A DNA stretch of 64,000 bases from CAWHQZ01 sp963831645 (GTDB taxonomy: Bacteria; Pseudomonadota; Alphaproteobacteria; Rhizobiales; Aestuariivirgaceae): NCBI GenBank assembly GCA_963831645.1, contig CAWHQZ010000006.1:62001-126000 (forward strand), in the 5' to 3' direction. The notes below the pieces were generated by a model, which did not search any database, was not told the origin of the DNA, and saw only the letters and a list, made by a program, of their open reading frames with translations. Shown here piece after piece: positions 29,001 to 38,853 of the stretch (its first letter is position 1; each line of letters begins with the position of its first letter). A program made the position numbers and the translations under genes.

Positions 29001-31964
29001 GTATGACTGAATCATAAGCCCCGCACAGTTTCGCCGCGCTCTCGGCGACGGCGTCCAGCACGGGCTGAATATCGGTGGGCGAGGCGGCGATGGCGCGCAG
29101 GATCGCACTGGTCGCCGTCTGCTGCTCGAGTGCTTCCGTCAGCTCGCGGTTGCGCGCCTTCACCTCGTCGAACAGCCGCACGTTGGCGATTGCGATCACC
29201 GCCTGGTCGGCGAAGGTCTGGACGAGGTCGCACTGGCGCTCGGTGAAGGGCCCGGGTTCCTGCCGCCCCAGAAAGAAAGCGCCTTCGACCCTGCCTTCGC
29301 GCAATAGCGGAACGCCCATGAGCGCCCGGATGTTGGAGAATGTGCCCCCGTAGTATGGCTCATCGTATTCGGGATCGGCCCGGAGATCCGGAATCTGCTC
29401 GACGCGCCCGGACAGCGCGACTCGGCCAGAGACCGTTTTCCGATCGAGCGCCAGGGGATGGCTCAGGTGTTCGGCTTCGTCTTCTTCCGTCCCGCCGAAC
29501 ACCGCGCCCCCGCATAGCTGGTCGCCCTGCCGCAGATAGATGCCGCCATACTTCACGTTGCAGAGTCTTGCCGCCGAAGCGATCAGGGTCTTCAGGATCA
29601 CCGGAAGATCGAAGGTTGAGCGGCTGATGGTCTTTAGCACGTCCGCGGTCGCCGTCTGTTGCCGGAGCGCCTCGCTCAAATCATCCGTGCGGGCCTCGAC
29701 TTCCTTGAACAGCCTTACATTTTCGATTGCGATGACGGCCTGGTCGGCGAAGGTCTGCAGGAGCTCCACCTGACGTTCCGGCAGATAGCCGGTCTGCGCC
29801 CGGTCGATAACGATGGCCCCGATCGGGGTCTTGTCGTGCATCATGGGAACCGCAGCGACGCTGCCCGTATTGAACCTCTTGGCAAGGCCCGAGAACACAT
29901 GGTCGGGATCCGCGCCGACATCGGGGATCTGCTCCACCGTGCGGCTCAGAACGGCTCGTGCCCCCGCGCTCTCTCGACCCGGTTTGAGTGGAAACGCTTT
30001 CCTGAAACGGTCGGCGTCCTTCGGATCCAGGCCATCGCAAGCCACGAAGTGGAGATGGGTCCCGTCGAAGCGCACGACGGAAGCGATTTGAGCATTGCAG
30101 AGCCGTCGGGCGATGTGCGCAATCGCGTCGAACACAGGCTGGGTGTCGGTCGACGAGCGCGAGATCACGCGTAGAACTTCACCGGTCGCGGTCAGCTCCC
30201 GGTTGCGCGCCTGTGTTTCCTCGATGAGCCGCGCGTTTTCGATGGCGATCTCTGCCTGGTCGGCGAAGGTTTGCAAGAGTTCCACCTGGCGTTCCGGCAG
30301 ATAGCCGGTCTGGACCCGGTCGATCGCGATGGCGCCGATCGGGGTCTTGTCGCGCATCATGGGCACGGCCACGACGCTGCCCGTATTAATCACCTTCGCA
30401 AAGCCCGTGAACGCGAAGTCGGGATCTTTGCTGACGTCGGGGATTTGCTCCACCGTTCCGCTCACGACGGCTCGTGCCGACGCGCTGTCTCGGCCCGGTT
30501 TGAGCGGCAACCGATGCGCTTGCCTGAAGATGGCGGCGGCCTTCGGATCCAGAACTCTCGCACGCCATGAAATGGAGGTCGGAACCGTCAAAACGAAAGA
30601 CGGAGGCGAGGTGAGAGTTGCAAAGCCGGCGAGCGCTCTGCGCAATCGCGTCGAACACAGGCTGGACATCGCTCGAAGAGCGCGAGATCACGTGCAGTAT
30701 TTCGCTGGTCGCGGTGAGCTCCCGGTCGCGCGCCTGCGTCTCCTCGATGATCCGCGCGTTTTCGATGGCGATCACGGCCTGGTCGGCGAGGGTCTTCAAG
30801 AGCTCCACCTGGCGTTCAGGCAGATAGCCGGTCTGGGCGCGGTCAATGACGATGGCCCCTATGGGTTTCTTGCCGTGGATCATGGGAACCGCCGCGACGC
30901 TGCCCGTATTCAGCATCTTGGCAAGACCGCTGAACACGTAGTCGGGATCGGCGCTGACATCGGCGATCTGCTCGACTGCTCCGCTCAGAACGGCACGTGC
31001 TCCAGCGCTTTCGCGGCCCGGCTTGGCCGGAAACGCCCGTCTCAAGAGACCTGCGGCTCTCGCATCCAGTCCCTCACAAGCCACAACATGGAGATGGGAA
31101 CCGTCGAAACGGAGGACGGAGGCGTATTGACCATTGCAAAGCCGGTGAGCGCTCTGCGCGACCGCGTCGAACACGGGCTGGACCTCCGTCGCAGAGCGCG
31201 CGATCACGCGCAGAACGTCGCTGGTCGCGGCAAACTCCCGGTTGCCTGCCTGCACCCCATCGATGAGCCGGGCCTTTTCGACGGCGATCACCGCCTGATC
31301 TGCGAGGGTCTGCAAGAGCTCGCTCTGCCGAACCGTGAACCCGGCAGGCTCCGGCCGCCCGACGGAAAAGACTCCTTCGACCATTCCATCCCGCAACAGC
31401 GGCACTGCCATCAGGGCGCCGGCCTTGCTCCACATCGGCAAGCGGTCCCGGTCATACTCCCGATCGGCTGCGGTGTTTGGAATGAATTCAGGCTGGCCCG
31501 AGAGCATGACGCGCCCGCCAATCGTCCCTCGATCGATGGCCACCAGCTGGTTGAGGTCCCTTTTCGACCGGGCGCCAAACACCGCCCTGCTGCGCAGCAT
31601 TTCGCCGTCCCGCAAAAATATTGCCGCATGTGCGCAGTTCGTGATTTTGGCGCCGGACTCGGCCAACAAGTCGAGCAGGGTCTGCAGATTGGACGTCGAT
31701 CGGCTGATGGCCTTGAGCGCCTCGGCTGTCGCCGCCTGCTGCTTCAGCGCCTCGGACATTTCCCTGGTCCCCAGCTCGAGCTCGCGCTGGAGCCGGGGTA
31801 TTTCCTCCAATGCCCAGCTGAGGGTCGCGGCGACAGAGTTCGAGCTCGTCCTGGCCTACGACATCGCCCCCTTCGCTCGGGCTTTCCTGGCCCTTGAGCG
31901 TGGTGCGCACGCGCGCCGGCATGCGCGCGACCCAATCTGTCAGCCGGCCGCCGGTTTTCGCCAT
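23084..31964 (-). CDS. Cytosolic histidine kinase with 15 tandem GAF domains
   Basis: About 2,960 residues without signal peptide or membrane segment. Fifteen GAF units of 172-182 residues are separated by a helical linker with the pattern FADQAVIAIENVRLFEEVQA. On the plus strand the linker codons recur near 31286, 30770, 30247, 29731, 29194, 28669, 28144, 27610, 27076, 26551, 26008, 25462, 24925 and 24391. After the last GAF come HisKA (ANMSHELRTPLNSVLGF) and HATPase (LTQVLLNLAGNAVKF, DTGPGIAPED, GGTGLGLAISKRIVEMHGG). A 6.3-kb stretch from about 24.3 to 30.6 kb is one unbroken frame. Frameshifts occur near 31840, 30560 and repeatedly between 24.3 and 23.2 kb. ATG 31964, with GGAG upstream, is the best start. 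Neighbouring GAFs, notably units 6 and 7, are close copies, so the array grew by tandem duplication. GAF domains bind small ligands or chromophores; which ones is unknown. Confidence 0.8.
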
Positions 31965-32085
31965 TACGCCGGAGCTCCTCCGCGTCGATGTGGTCGTCGG
32001 GATGCCATACGCCGGGATTGGCCCACAAGCCAAGGAGCGAAGCAAGCGAGGTAAGGTTGGTTCCGCCCTCCGGTGTGGTGGCGGA

Positions 32086-32160
<75 letters not shown>

Positions 32161-32386
32161 TCTTGGCGGAGAGGGAACCAAAAAACCATCAGCAAATCAA
32201 TCGCTGAAAGCGGCAGCCTCGTAGCACGGACGACGACCACCAGCAACTCATCTGCGTGCCGGAATTTGTGACACGCTGTGTTATTCTGTGACAGCCCACT
32301 TGGCTACCACCCACCTCACCTCACTTCCCGTTTTTTCCACTACAGATTGGCCCGTAAGGACGAGCCCCTAAGTGAGAGTTCATCAA

Positions 32387-33550
32387 TCAAGTGCTAGTTT
32401 GTCTGTTTGTCTGGCCCAGAGCACTTCTACGCGACGAGACTTCAGCCCTCCGCTTCCTGCCCCGAGCCATCCAAGCCAACACGCCGAGACCGGTTGCGAA
32501 CAGTGGCAGCGTGGCAGGAATGGGGACGGGGTTGGGGGTTAGAAGATAGCCCCGCTCCTCACCATTCGGATCGAGCGCCAAACCAACAATCTGGCCCTTG
32601 CTGTTTATACCACGAGCGTCCAACAGAACCCATCCAACGGCACTGAGATCAAGCAGATCATTGAGATTGAATATCAAACTGTTCTGCCAAATCGTTGCGC
32701 GAGTTGGGCCAACTTCGCCTGAAATGAAACTGTACCCCACAATCGTCCCACTATCGTTGATGTCGTGAGCAGAGCTGTAGGTCCCACCCAAGGTGCCGAG
32801 GTCAATGATCGAGCTACCATCCCAGAGCGTCGCATGGGTCGCAGTATTTTCCGCAATTTGGCTATGTCCAACCACTTGGCCAACGTTGTTAATGGCTCGC
32901 GCATCGCTAGCAAATCCACCCAACGTACCGAGATCGCTGGCCGTCGGTAAGCCGCCGCTGATCTCCCACAAGGTCGCATGATTGTGCCCGCCGAATAGGG
33001 TGCTGTACCCAGCTACCTGACCCTGACTGTTGATGTCCCACGCAATGCCGGATCCACCGAGGCCGGTGGTGCTCACCGTGCCACCGCTTGTGTCCCACAG
33101 CGTGGGGATGCCGTTGCTGCCGCCAACCAGCTGGCCAAGGTCATTGATGCTGTACGCCGCTCCGCCGACGCTGAGTCCGGTGGGCGAATTGCTTCCTGAT
33201 GCCCACTGAATTGCGTTAACCTGATTTGCCGTTCCAGCAATTTGGCCGGAATTGCTAACATCGTAGGCGACACTGCCCACGGCCCCAAAAGTTTCGAGAT
33301 CGACCGGCGCAATCGTGCCGGCGCTCGTGTCCCACAGCGTGGCATGTTGGACAGCATCATTTTGAGTATTGCTCGCCCCGACCACCAACCCGGAATTGTT
33401 GACGGCGTACCCTACGCTATGGGTGCCCCCAAGAGGGCTGAGCTCAATAAGAGAGTAGGTCGCGGCAAGTGTCGGCTGGCTCAAGACCGCCGCGACCATC
33501 GCAAAAAGAAGCGGGGTGAAGGCCAAACGCCCTGCAGAGTGGTCAAACAT
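32387..33550 (-). CDS. HAF-repeat protein with PEP-CTERM-like sorting signal
   Basis: A 387-residue exported protein. An N-terminal hydrophobic signal (LLFAMVAAVLSQPTLA) is followed by about seven HAF-type repeats with the pattern DLGTLGGxxSxAxxINxxGQVVG and HATLWD, which form extracellular beta-rich domains. The C-terminus has the PEP-CTERM-like arrangement: a VPIPATLPLFATGLGVLAWM membrane segment followed by RGRKRR. Such signals are processed by an exosortase, usually encoded with an exopolysaccharide locus that is absent from this window. GC is lower than the neighbouring core genes. It sits between the tRNA-Val and cpdR. Confidence 0.85.
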   Translation of the reverse strand: MFDHSAGRLAFTPLLFAMVAAVLSQPTLAATYSLIELSPLGGTHSVGYAVNNSGLVVGASNTQNDAVQHATLWDTSAGTIAPVDLETFGAVGSVAYDVSNSGQIAGTANQVNAIQWASGSNSPTGLSVGGAAYSINDLGQLVGGSNGIPTLWDTSGGTVSTTGLGGSGIAWDINSQGQVAGYSTLFGGHNHATLWEISGGLPTASDLGTLGGFASDARAINNVGQVVGHSQIAENTATHATLWDGSSIIDLGTLGGTYSSAHDINDSGTIVGYSFISGEVGPTRATIWQNSLIFNLNDLLDLSAVGWVLLDARGINSKGQIVGLALDPNGEERGYLLTPNPVPIPATLPLFATGLGVLAWMARGRKRRAEVSSRRSALGQTNRQTST

Positions 33551-33688
33551 TGTCGAGCTGTTTCAGGACTCTTTCCCTCAGTGGGTGAGCATACCAAACA
33601 GCATTCTCATCTCTATGTCCGCTCCCTCTCAGGGAGAACCGTATATCAATCGAAGAGACGATCGCAAGGGCAAGGCGCGCGGCGCGAT

Positions 33689-34048
33689 TCAGGCAGCGAT
33701 CATGCGCTCCACTTCCGCCACCAGGTCCTTGAGGTGGAACGGCTTCGAGAGGATCTTGGCATCCTTCGGCGCCTTGCTGTCGGGATGGAGCGCCACTGCG
33801 GCGAAGCCCGTGATGAACATGATCCTGAGCTTGGGGTCCAGTTCGGCGGCCCGCCGCGCGAGCTCGATGCCGTCCATCTCGGGCATCACGATGTCGGTGA
33901 GCAGCAGATCGTAGACAGACTGTTTGACTTCCTGGAAGGCGCTCGCCCCCTCGCCGAACGACGTCACCTCGTGGCCGGCCCGTTCCAGCGCACGGACCAG
34001 AAACCGCCGCATATCGTCGTCGTCTTCCGCAAGAAGGATCCGCGCCAC
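33689..34048 (-). CDS. cpdR: CpdR-type single-domain response regulator
   Basis: A 119-residue receiver protein starting at GTG 34048 with ARILLAEDDDDMRRFLVRAL. LLLTDIVMPEMDGIELARRA has the phospho-Asp, and IMFITGFAAVAL and ILSKPFHLKDLV complete the fold. In Caulobacter and Sinorhizobium CpdR is phosphorylated by the CckA-ChpT relay. When unphosphorylated it directs ClpXP to degrade cell-cycle regulators. The longer upstream open frame has no homology and is rejected. It is divergent from the N-formylglutamate amidohydrolase gene, as in related rhizobia. Confidence 0.92.
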   Translation of the reverse strand: MARILLAEDDDDMRRFLVRALERAGHEVTSFGEGASAFQEVKQSVYDLLLTDIVMPEMDGIELARRAAELDPKLRIMFITGFAAVALHPDSKAPKDAKILSKPFHLKDLVAEVERMIAA

Positions 34049-34254
34049 GGTAATTTTACTCGACACCTTCGCCTGGGATATTCCGTACCACAACGGCTCA
34101 AAAAGGGCAGTCCGCCCGTGGGCCAAGAGTAAAAACAAGTGGTAAAGGGGCCGTGAAGGCAACTCGCACCAGGCTCGGGTCAACGAAGCATTGACCATCC
34201 GGCCGCGCTCTGTAGAAATTGCAGCCATCGCCACCAGGGGCTTGAAGCATCCGC

Positions 34255-35148
34255 ATGCCTTCACCAGCGAGTCTTTTCGATCCGCCGTTCACCATTCTCC
34301 TGCCGGCCCGGCAAACCGTGCCGGTCGTCTTCAACTCGCCCCACAGCGGCTGCCAGTATCCGGAAGACTTCCTGCGCCTGTCGCGGCTCGCGGCAGTCAC
34401 GCTGCGCCGTTCGGAAGACTGCTATGTCGATGAGCTGTTTGCCGCCGCCGTTGGTTGCGGCGCCCCTCTCATCAAGGCCAATTTTCCCCGCGCCTACGTC
34501 GATGTGAACCGCGAGCCCGGCGAACTGGATCCCAATCTGATCGACGGGCCGCTGCCGCGCCATGCCAACACCTCCTCGGTGCGGGTGGCGGGCGGTCTCG
34601 GCACGGTTCCGCGCATCGTCTGCGAAGGTGAGGACATCTATCATTGCAAAATCAGCATCGCCGATGCCCTGGCGAGGATCTCCGATCTCTATGAGCCATA
34701 CCACGCCGCCCTCGCCGATCTTCTGCACCGGACCCGCCGCATGTTCGGCGCCGCCATACTGATCGATTGTCATTCGATGCCCTCGAGTGCCGCGGCCGCC
34801 AGCGGTTCGGCCGCAGTGAATCCCGACATCGTGCTGGGCGACCGGCACGGAAACTCCTGTGCCGACGCGGTGGTCGAACTGCTCGAGCAGAAGTTGCGTG
34901 CCGTCGGCATGCGCGTCCAGCGCAACCGGCCCTATGCGGGAGGATTCATCACCGAAACCTACGGCAAGCCGGCGCAGGGACTGCACGCCGTGCAGATCGA
35001 GATCAACCGGGCCGCCTACCTCGACGAGCGCACCCTTGCCCGCCAGACCCGGTTTGACGACGTTCGCCGCAAGCTGGCGGCAGTGCTGAAGGCGTTCCTG
35101 CCGGAGGTTCAGAACCTGGTCCTGCCGAGAAGGATCGCTGCGGAATAA
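34255..35148 (+). CDS. N-formylglutamate amidohydrolase
   Basis: A 297-residue cytosolic metal-dependent hydrolase that releases formate from N-formyl-L-glutamate, the last step of one histidine-degradation route. Family signatures are VVFNSPHSGCQYPEDFL, VDVNREPGELD, LIDCHSMPS with the metal-binding His, DIVLGDRHG and QIEINRAAYLDE. Its place between cpdR and hisN is conserved in rhizobia, where it is often away from hut genes, so its exact substrate may differ. The MmgR-type sRNA is encoded convergently just past its stop. Confidence 0.87.
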   Translation: MPSPASLFDPPFTILLPARQTVPVVFNSPHSGCQYPEDFLRLSRLAAVTLRRSEDCYVDELFAAAVGCGAPLIKANFPRAYVDVNREPGELDPNLIDGPLPRHANTSSVRVAGGLGTVPRIVCEGEDIYHCKISIADALARISDLYEPYHAALADLLHRTRRMFGAAILIDCHSMPSSAAAASGSAAVNPDIVLGDRHGNSCADAVVELLEQKLRAVGMRVQRNRPYAGGFITETYGKPAQGLHAVQIEINRAAYLDERTLARQTRFDDVRRKLAAVLKAFLPEVQNLVLPRRIAAE

Positions 35149-35234
35149 AGAAAGAGGCCGTTCGCATTTTCATGGAACGGCCCAAGTCTAGGGAGGAAAC
35201 GCCCAAGAAGGGCAGCGTGACTGGAATCACGCAT
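35149..35234 (-). ncRNA. mmgR: MmgR-type (alpha-r8) small RNA
   Basis: On the minus strand there is a hairpin (gcgtgattccagtcacgc), a short gccc/gggc hairpin, then the single-stranded core tttcctccct. A terminator stem gggccgttcc/gaacggcc with a T-rich tail (tctttctttattc) follows. The ten-base core and the terminator match what I recall of MmgR, an Hfq-bound sRNA that limits polyhydroxybutyrate granules in Sinorhizobium. The location between N-formylglutamate amidohydrolase and inositol-phosphatase genes also matches that species. The exact 5' end is estimated. Confidence 0.72.
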
Positions 35235-35504
35235 GCCTATTTTGGCGATGCAGCATACGAATATCAAGCCCCGATTTCGCTTTCCCACATATCACGGAAA
35301 ATTTATCTATTTCAATAGCATGACAATTGCATCAGGCGGTGATTGCGCGCCGGTGGCAGTCTACGGTCCGGCAACGGTTGATCGGTCGCCGTTGTGCATT
35401 GCAATATGCGCGGCGGCCACATGCGTCAGACACATGGCCGAATCATCTTCCGTACATGAAGAACTTTTTAGTCCCCGACGCCGTGCCGTAGGAATCGTTG
35501 ACGA

Positions 35505-36332
35505 ATGAGCTCCATCGCCAGAGACCAATGGGATGAATTCGCGGACTTCGCGCGCGCCCTCGCCAAAATTTCCGGCGAAGCCATCCTACCGCTGTTTCGC
35601 GCCGGCGCCGCCGTCGACAACAAGTCTTCCGAAGGTTTCGACCCCGTGACCGAGGCCGACCGGGCCGCTGAACAGGCCGTGCGCCGGATGATCGAGGCGC
35701 GATTCCCCGACCATGGCATCACCGGAGAGGAATTCGGTCCCAAACCCGCCCGCTCGTCTTTCAGCTGGGTTGTCGATCCGATCGACGGCACCCGGGCATT
35801 CATTTGCGGCCTGCCGGTCTGGACCACGCTGATCGCCCTGAAGCATGGCGAAACTCCGGTGCTCGGAGTGATGAATCAGCCGTTCATCGGCGAATTGTTC
35901 ATCGGCGGCCCCTACGGGTCCTGGTCGGAACATCACTCAGGGAAACGCGCCCTGCGGGTCAGGCCGGCGAGCGCGCTGAAAGATGCTGCGCTGGCGACCG
36001 TCGCTCCCGAGCTCTATCGCTCGACCAGGCAACAGGCAGTGCTGGCGCGCATGAAGAAGGCGACCCGCATGATCCGGTACGGCGGGGATGCCTATTTCTT
36101 TGCCTTGCTGGCCGCGGGCCTGATCGACATCGCCATGGATGCCGACCTGAAGCCCTACGACATCGCCGCATTGATTCCGATCGTCGAAGGTGCGGGAGGC
36201 ATTGTCTCCACATGGGAAGGAGCGCCGGCGGCCGAGGGCGGCGACGTCATCGCTGCGGCCAGTCCCGCATTGCACGCCGAGGCGCTCAGGCTAATGCACT
36301 CGCTGCCAGAGTGGGATCCTGACCCTCGATAA
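35505..36332 (+). CDS. hisN: Inositol monophosphatase-family histidinol phosphatase
   Basis: A 275-residue Mg-dependent phosphatase. Metal-binding motifs are visible as GEEFG, VVDPIDGTRAFICG and DLKPYDIAALIPIVEGAGG. The C-terminal loop YGGDAYFFALLAAGLIDIAM is typical of the actinobacterial/alphaproteobacterial HisN branch, which dephosphorylates L-histidinol phosphate in histidine synthesis. Other inositol-phosphatase substrates cannot be excluded. Its 3' end overlaps the convergent hydrolase gene by 47 bases. Confidence 0.82.
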   Translation: MSSIARDQWDEFADFARALAKISGEAILPLFRAGAAVDNKSSEGFDPVTEADRAAEQAVRRMIEARFPDHGITGEEFGPKPARSSFSWVVDPIDGTRAFICGLPVWTTLIALKHGETPVLGVMNQPFIGELFIGGPYGSWSEHHSGKRALRVRPASALKDAALATVAPELYRSTRQQAVLARMKKATRMIRYGGDAYFFALLAAGLIDIAMDADLKPYDIAALIPIVEGAGGIVSTWEGAPAAEGGDVIAAASPALHAEALRLMHSLPEWDPDPR

Positions 36333-37281
36333 AAGCTTCGAACGCCGCCCAGAATTGTTCACGCACCTCTTCGCGTTCCATCAGAACTTCGTGCCGGGAG
36401 TGCTCGACCACCACGGTGACTACCGCGGGCTCGAGGACGGCCAGGCGGTGGCAGGCTTCCGTCGAGGTCACCCGCTCCGTGTCGGCCGCCACCACCAGCA
36501 CCGGTACGCGGACCGGGCGATCCTTGTGCGGAGTCATCACCTCCCGCATGGCCTCGAAGGCTGCTCGCGCCCATCCGATCGTAGGTGCGCCGATGCCGAG
36601 CTCAGGCGCAATTTCGATCGTCCGCGTGTCGCGGGCAAACCGCTTGCTGTCGGTGGTAAGGTCGTTTCCCGGAAAGTCCTTCAAGGTGAGGGGCCTGCGC
36701 CGTTCTCCCGGAATGAACGCGCGCCCGAAGCCGGCGCGACCCAGGAACCGGACCAGGAAACGGGCCACCGACCGCGGCCACCTGCCCGTCTGGATGTCGA
36801 ACATCGGCGCGGTGAGGATGACCTTGTTGAACCAGTTGTGCTCGCGCAGGATGCGTACGAGCACGCACCCCGACATGGATTGCCCGAGCGCGAAATAGGG
36901 CGGCGGGCAATCCGGCATCAGGACGTGCGAGATGAACGAACGGAGGTCAACGTCGTACTGGCGGAAGCTCCTGATGTGGCCCTTGTTGGGATTTCTGGTG
37001 AGGCGGTCCGAGCCGCCCTGTCCGCGCCAATCGAAGGTGGCCACCGCATAGCCGCGCTGGCGCAGGTCGGACATGGTTTCGAAATAGCGTTCGATGTAGT
37101 CGCCGCGACCCTGCAGCAGACACACGGTCCCCTTGAACTCGGCGCCGGAGCGCAGCAGCGCATAGCGCAGGCGCACGCCGTCGGATGTCGTGAGATATCC
37201 GCACTCGGTTCCTTCGGGTATGGCGTTGCCGGGGTAGCCTACGAGCCTGGCGCTGCCTTCATCATGGGGTTCGCGTTTCAT
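36286..37281 (-). CDS. Alpha/beta hydrolase, lysophospholipase-like (PldB family)
   Basis: A 331-residue serine hydrolase. The nucleophile elbow is GQSMSGCVLVR, the oxyanion region is LLQGRGDYIERYFETMSDLR, the acid is in VLVVAADTERVTS, and the catalytic histidine is in VEHSRHEVLMER. There is no signal peptide, so it is cytosolic or membrane-associated. The Hydrolase_4/PldB family cleaves lysophospholipids or monoglycerides. It is convergent with hisN. Confidence 0.82.
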   Translation of the reverse strand: MKREPHDEGSARLVGYPGNAIPEGTECGYLTTSDGVRLRYALLRSGAEFKGTVCLLQGRGDYIERYFETMSDLRQRGYAVATFDWRGQGGSDRLTRNPNKGHIRSFRQYDVDLRSFISHVLMPDCPPPYFALGQSMSGCVLVRILREHNWFNKVILTAPMFDIQTGRWPRSVARFLVRFLGRAGFGRAFIPGERRRPLTLKDFPGNDLTTDSKRFARDTRTIEIAPELGIGAPTIGWARAAFEAMREVMTPHKDRPVRVPVLVVAADTERVTSTEACHRLAVLEPAVVTVVVEHSRHEVLMEREEVREQFWAAFEAFIEGQDPTLAASALA

Positions 37282-37382
37282 GGCGCTTGTCTATCGGCCA
37301 TCCGCGTCCGCGGCAAGTCAGCGGAAAAGCGATGGCCGGGTCAAACTCCCGGCCATGAGTTTTGCAGACGTTGGGCAACCCG

Positions 37383-38303
37383 CTATTGGCGCTTGACCTC
37401 CGTCAGCTCGCCATTGAGAGAGCTGACCTTGATCGAAAAGGACTTGCCGTCGCGCCGCGCCTTGAAGCCGAGCTCGCTCCCTTCGCAGTCGGTGGGCGTG
37501 ATACTGGCGAAACCAAAGTCCCTGATGATCGTCCTGGCCTTGTCACAGGATATGTTGCCCGCCGCGCCTTCAGCTTTTTTGGCCGGCGGCGCCGGGGTGG
37601 CAGATGACAACGGGGCAACGACTGTTTTTACCGGCGCAGGGGCCACACTCTCTTTGGCCGGCGCCGGGGCCAGCGCCGGGTTGGCAGATGAAAACGGGGC
37701 AACAGCCGGTTTGGCCGGCGCCGGGGCAACAGCCTCTTTGGCGGTCACCGGGGCCAGCGCCGGGTTGGCAGATGAAAACGGGGCAACAGCCGGTTTGGCT
37801 GGCGCCAAGCTCGCCGTAGTCTCTCCTGGGACAGCCTTTTTAGCCGGCGCGGGGCTCGCTGGAGCCTCGGCAGGAACAGCTGCTTTGGCCGGAGCCGGCT
37901 TCGCCGAAGTCACCGGCGCCTTCTTCTTTACGGGCGCCGGTTGTTCGGGCTCGTCATAAATCTTTGCCGTGCTCGGTTTCTTCTTTTTCTTTCTGGGTGG
38001 CGGTTCGTAGTAGTCGGGATCGTAGTAGTCCGGATCCTCATAGAACCTTTGCACCCGCCTTTTCCGGCGCGGTGGCGGCTCGTAGTAATAGGGGTCGTAG
38101 TAGTAGGCGTCCTCTTCCTCGTCGTAATACTCGTCATACCGCGGGTCGTAGTAATAGTAGCGCGGCCGGGGCGCATAGTAGCGCGGATAGGGCCACCCGA
38201 ACTGAAGATGCAGGCGCGACTCGGCCTGGGCCTCGATGGCCGGTTGAGCAAACATGCCCGCGGCTCCCAAGGCCGCAAGCATGAGTATGTGTCGAATGCG
38301 CAT
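37383..38303 (-). CDS. Exported Tyr/Pro/Ala-rich protein with PepSY-like C-terminal domain
   Basis: A predicted 306-residue exported protein of unknown function. The signal peptide MRIRHILMLAALGAAGMFAQ precedes a tyrosine-rich region with repeated YYDPYYYEPPPRRKRR-type motifs and a Lys-rich patch. About three Ala/Pro/Lys repeats of 28 residues follow, then a C-terminal domain of 55 residues beginning ISCDKARTIIRDFGF with a conserved cysteine pair. The same domain forms the whole mature end of the next gene upstream (38509-38853). The start at 38303 is chosen because it begins the signal peptide and follows GGGGTG. Confidence 0.75.
   Translation of the reverse strand: MRIRHILMLAALGAAGMFAQPAIEAQAESRLHLQFGWPYPRYYAPRPRYYYYDPRYDEYYDEEEDAYYYDPYYYEPPPRRKRRVQRFYEDPDYYDPDYYEPPPRKKKKKPSTAKIYDEPEQPAPVKKKAPVTSAKPAPAKAAVPAEAPASPAPAKKAVPGETTASLAPAKPAVAPFSSANPALAPVTAKEAVAPAPAKPAVAPFSSANPALAPAPAKESVAPAPVKTVVAPLSSATPAPPAKKAEGAAGNISCDKARTIIRDFGFASITPTDCEGSELGFKARRDGKSFSIKVSSLNGELTEVKRQ
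37597..37848. repeat. 84-bp in-frame tandem repeat, about 3 copies
   Basis: Units starting near 37597, 37681 and 37765 share the core tggcagatgaaaacggggca. Each encodes 28 residues of the Ala/Pro-rich linker (for example AVAPFSSANPALAP). Copies 2 and 3 are nearly identical, so this is recent duplication. Confidence 0.8.
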
Positions 38304-38508
38304 GATCACCCCGCTCCTCTCGACATTCAGGACAACACCCGCAAGCAACCGCCTGCACAAGCGTCGTGGCAAGACTACCGATTCTATCCTGAACAAATAG
38401 GCAAAAGTCTGTTCATCCGCCGTTCATGTTCGGCGCAAGGCGGGGGTGGTCGAAGGCGCCTGGGCGGCCGGACGACCGCCCAGGGCAAGAGGTTTCGGGA
38501 GGCGAAAC

Positions 38509-38853
38509 TTAGAAGGGCTTCACCTTGACGATGTTGCCGGAGAACGCGTTCACCGACACCCGGAAGAGAGTGCCGCCCTTGCGGGCCCGATAGCGGTAGG
38601 TCGGGGCCGAGCAGTCGAGCGGTTGGACCATCTTGAAGCCGCTCCATCTCACCGTCTGCTTGCCCTCATGACAGCTGATCTTCCCGGGCGAGTAGACTGG
38701 GGCGGGCTCCCAGCCATGGCCGTAACCGTAGCCCGGATGGCCGAAGCCGCCGATGCCTACGCTCACATTGAGATCAGCTTTAGCTTGCTCGGGCGCTACG
38801 GCGACGAGGCTCGACACTACGGCGGCGGCGGCGATCAGGGACTTGGCGATCAT
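38509..38853 (-). CDS. Small exported protein with the same C-terminal domain
   Basis: This 114-residue protein has a signal peptide (MIAKSLIAAAAVVSSLVAVA, ending QAKA-DL), a Gly/Tyr/His-rich spacer (IGGFGHPGYGYGHGWEP) and a domain beginning ISCHEGKQTVRWSGF and ending SGNIVKVKPF. That domain aligns with the last 55 residues of the protein encoded at 37383-38303, including both cysteines, and has a PepSY-like length and pattern. Function is unknown; a periplasmic or surface location is likely. Confidence 0.75.
   Translation of the reverse strand: MIAKSLIAAAAVVSSLVAVAPEQAKADLNVSVGIGGFGHPGYGYGHGWEPAPVYSPGKISCHEGKQTVRWSGFKMVQPLDCSAPTYRYRARKGGTLFRVSVNAFSGNIVKVKPF

Noticed and set aside
24391..31300. 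CRISPR-like periodic repeats
   Set aside because: The period is about 525 bp and in-frame within a protein-coding region; no short repeats with unique spacers occur anywhere in the window.
32407..32646. Plus-strand small frame opposite the HAF gene
   Set aside because: Shadow of the coding strand without homology.
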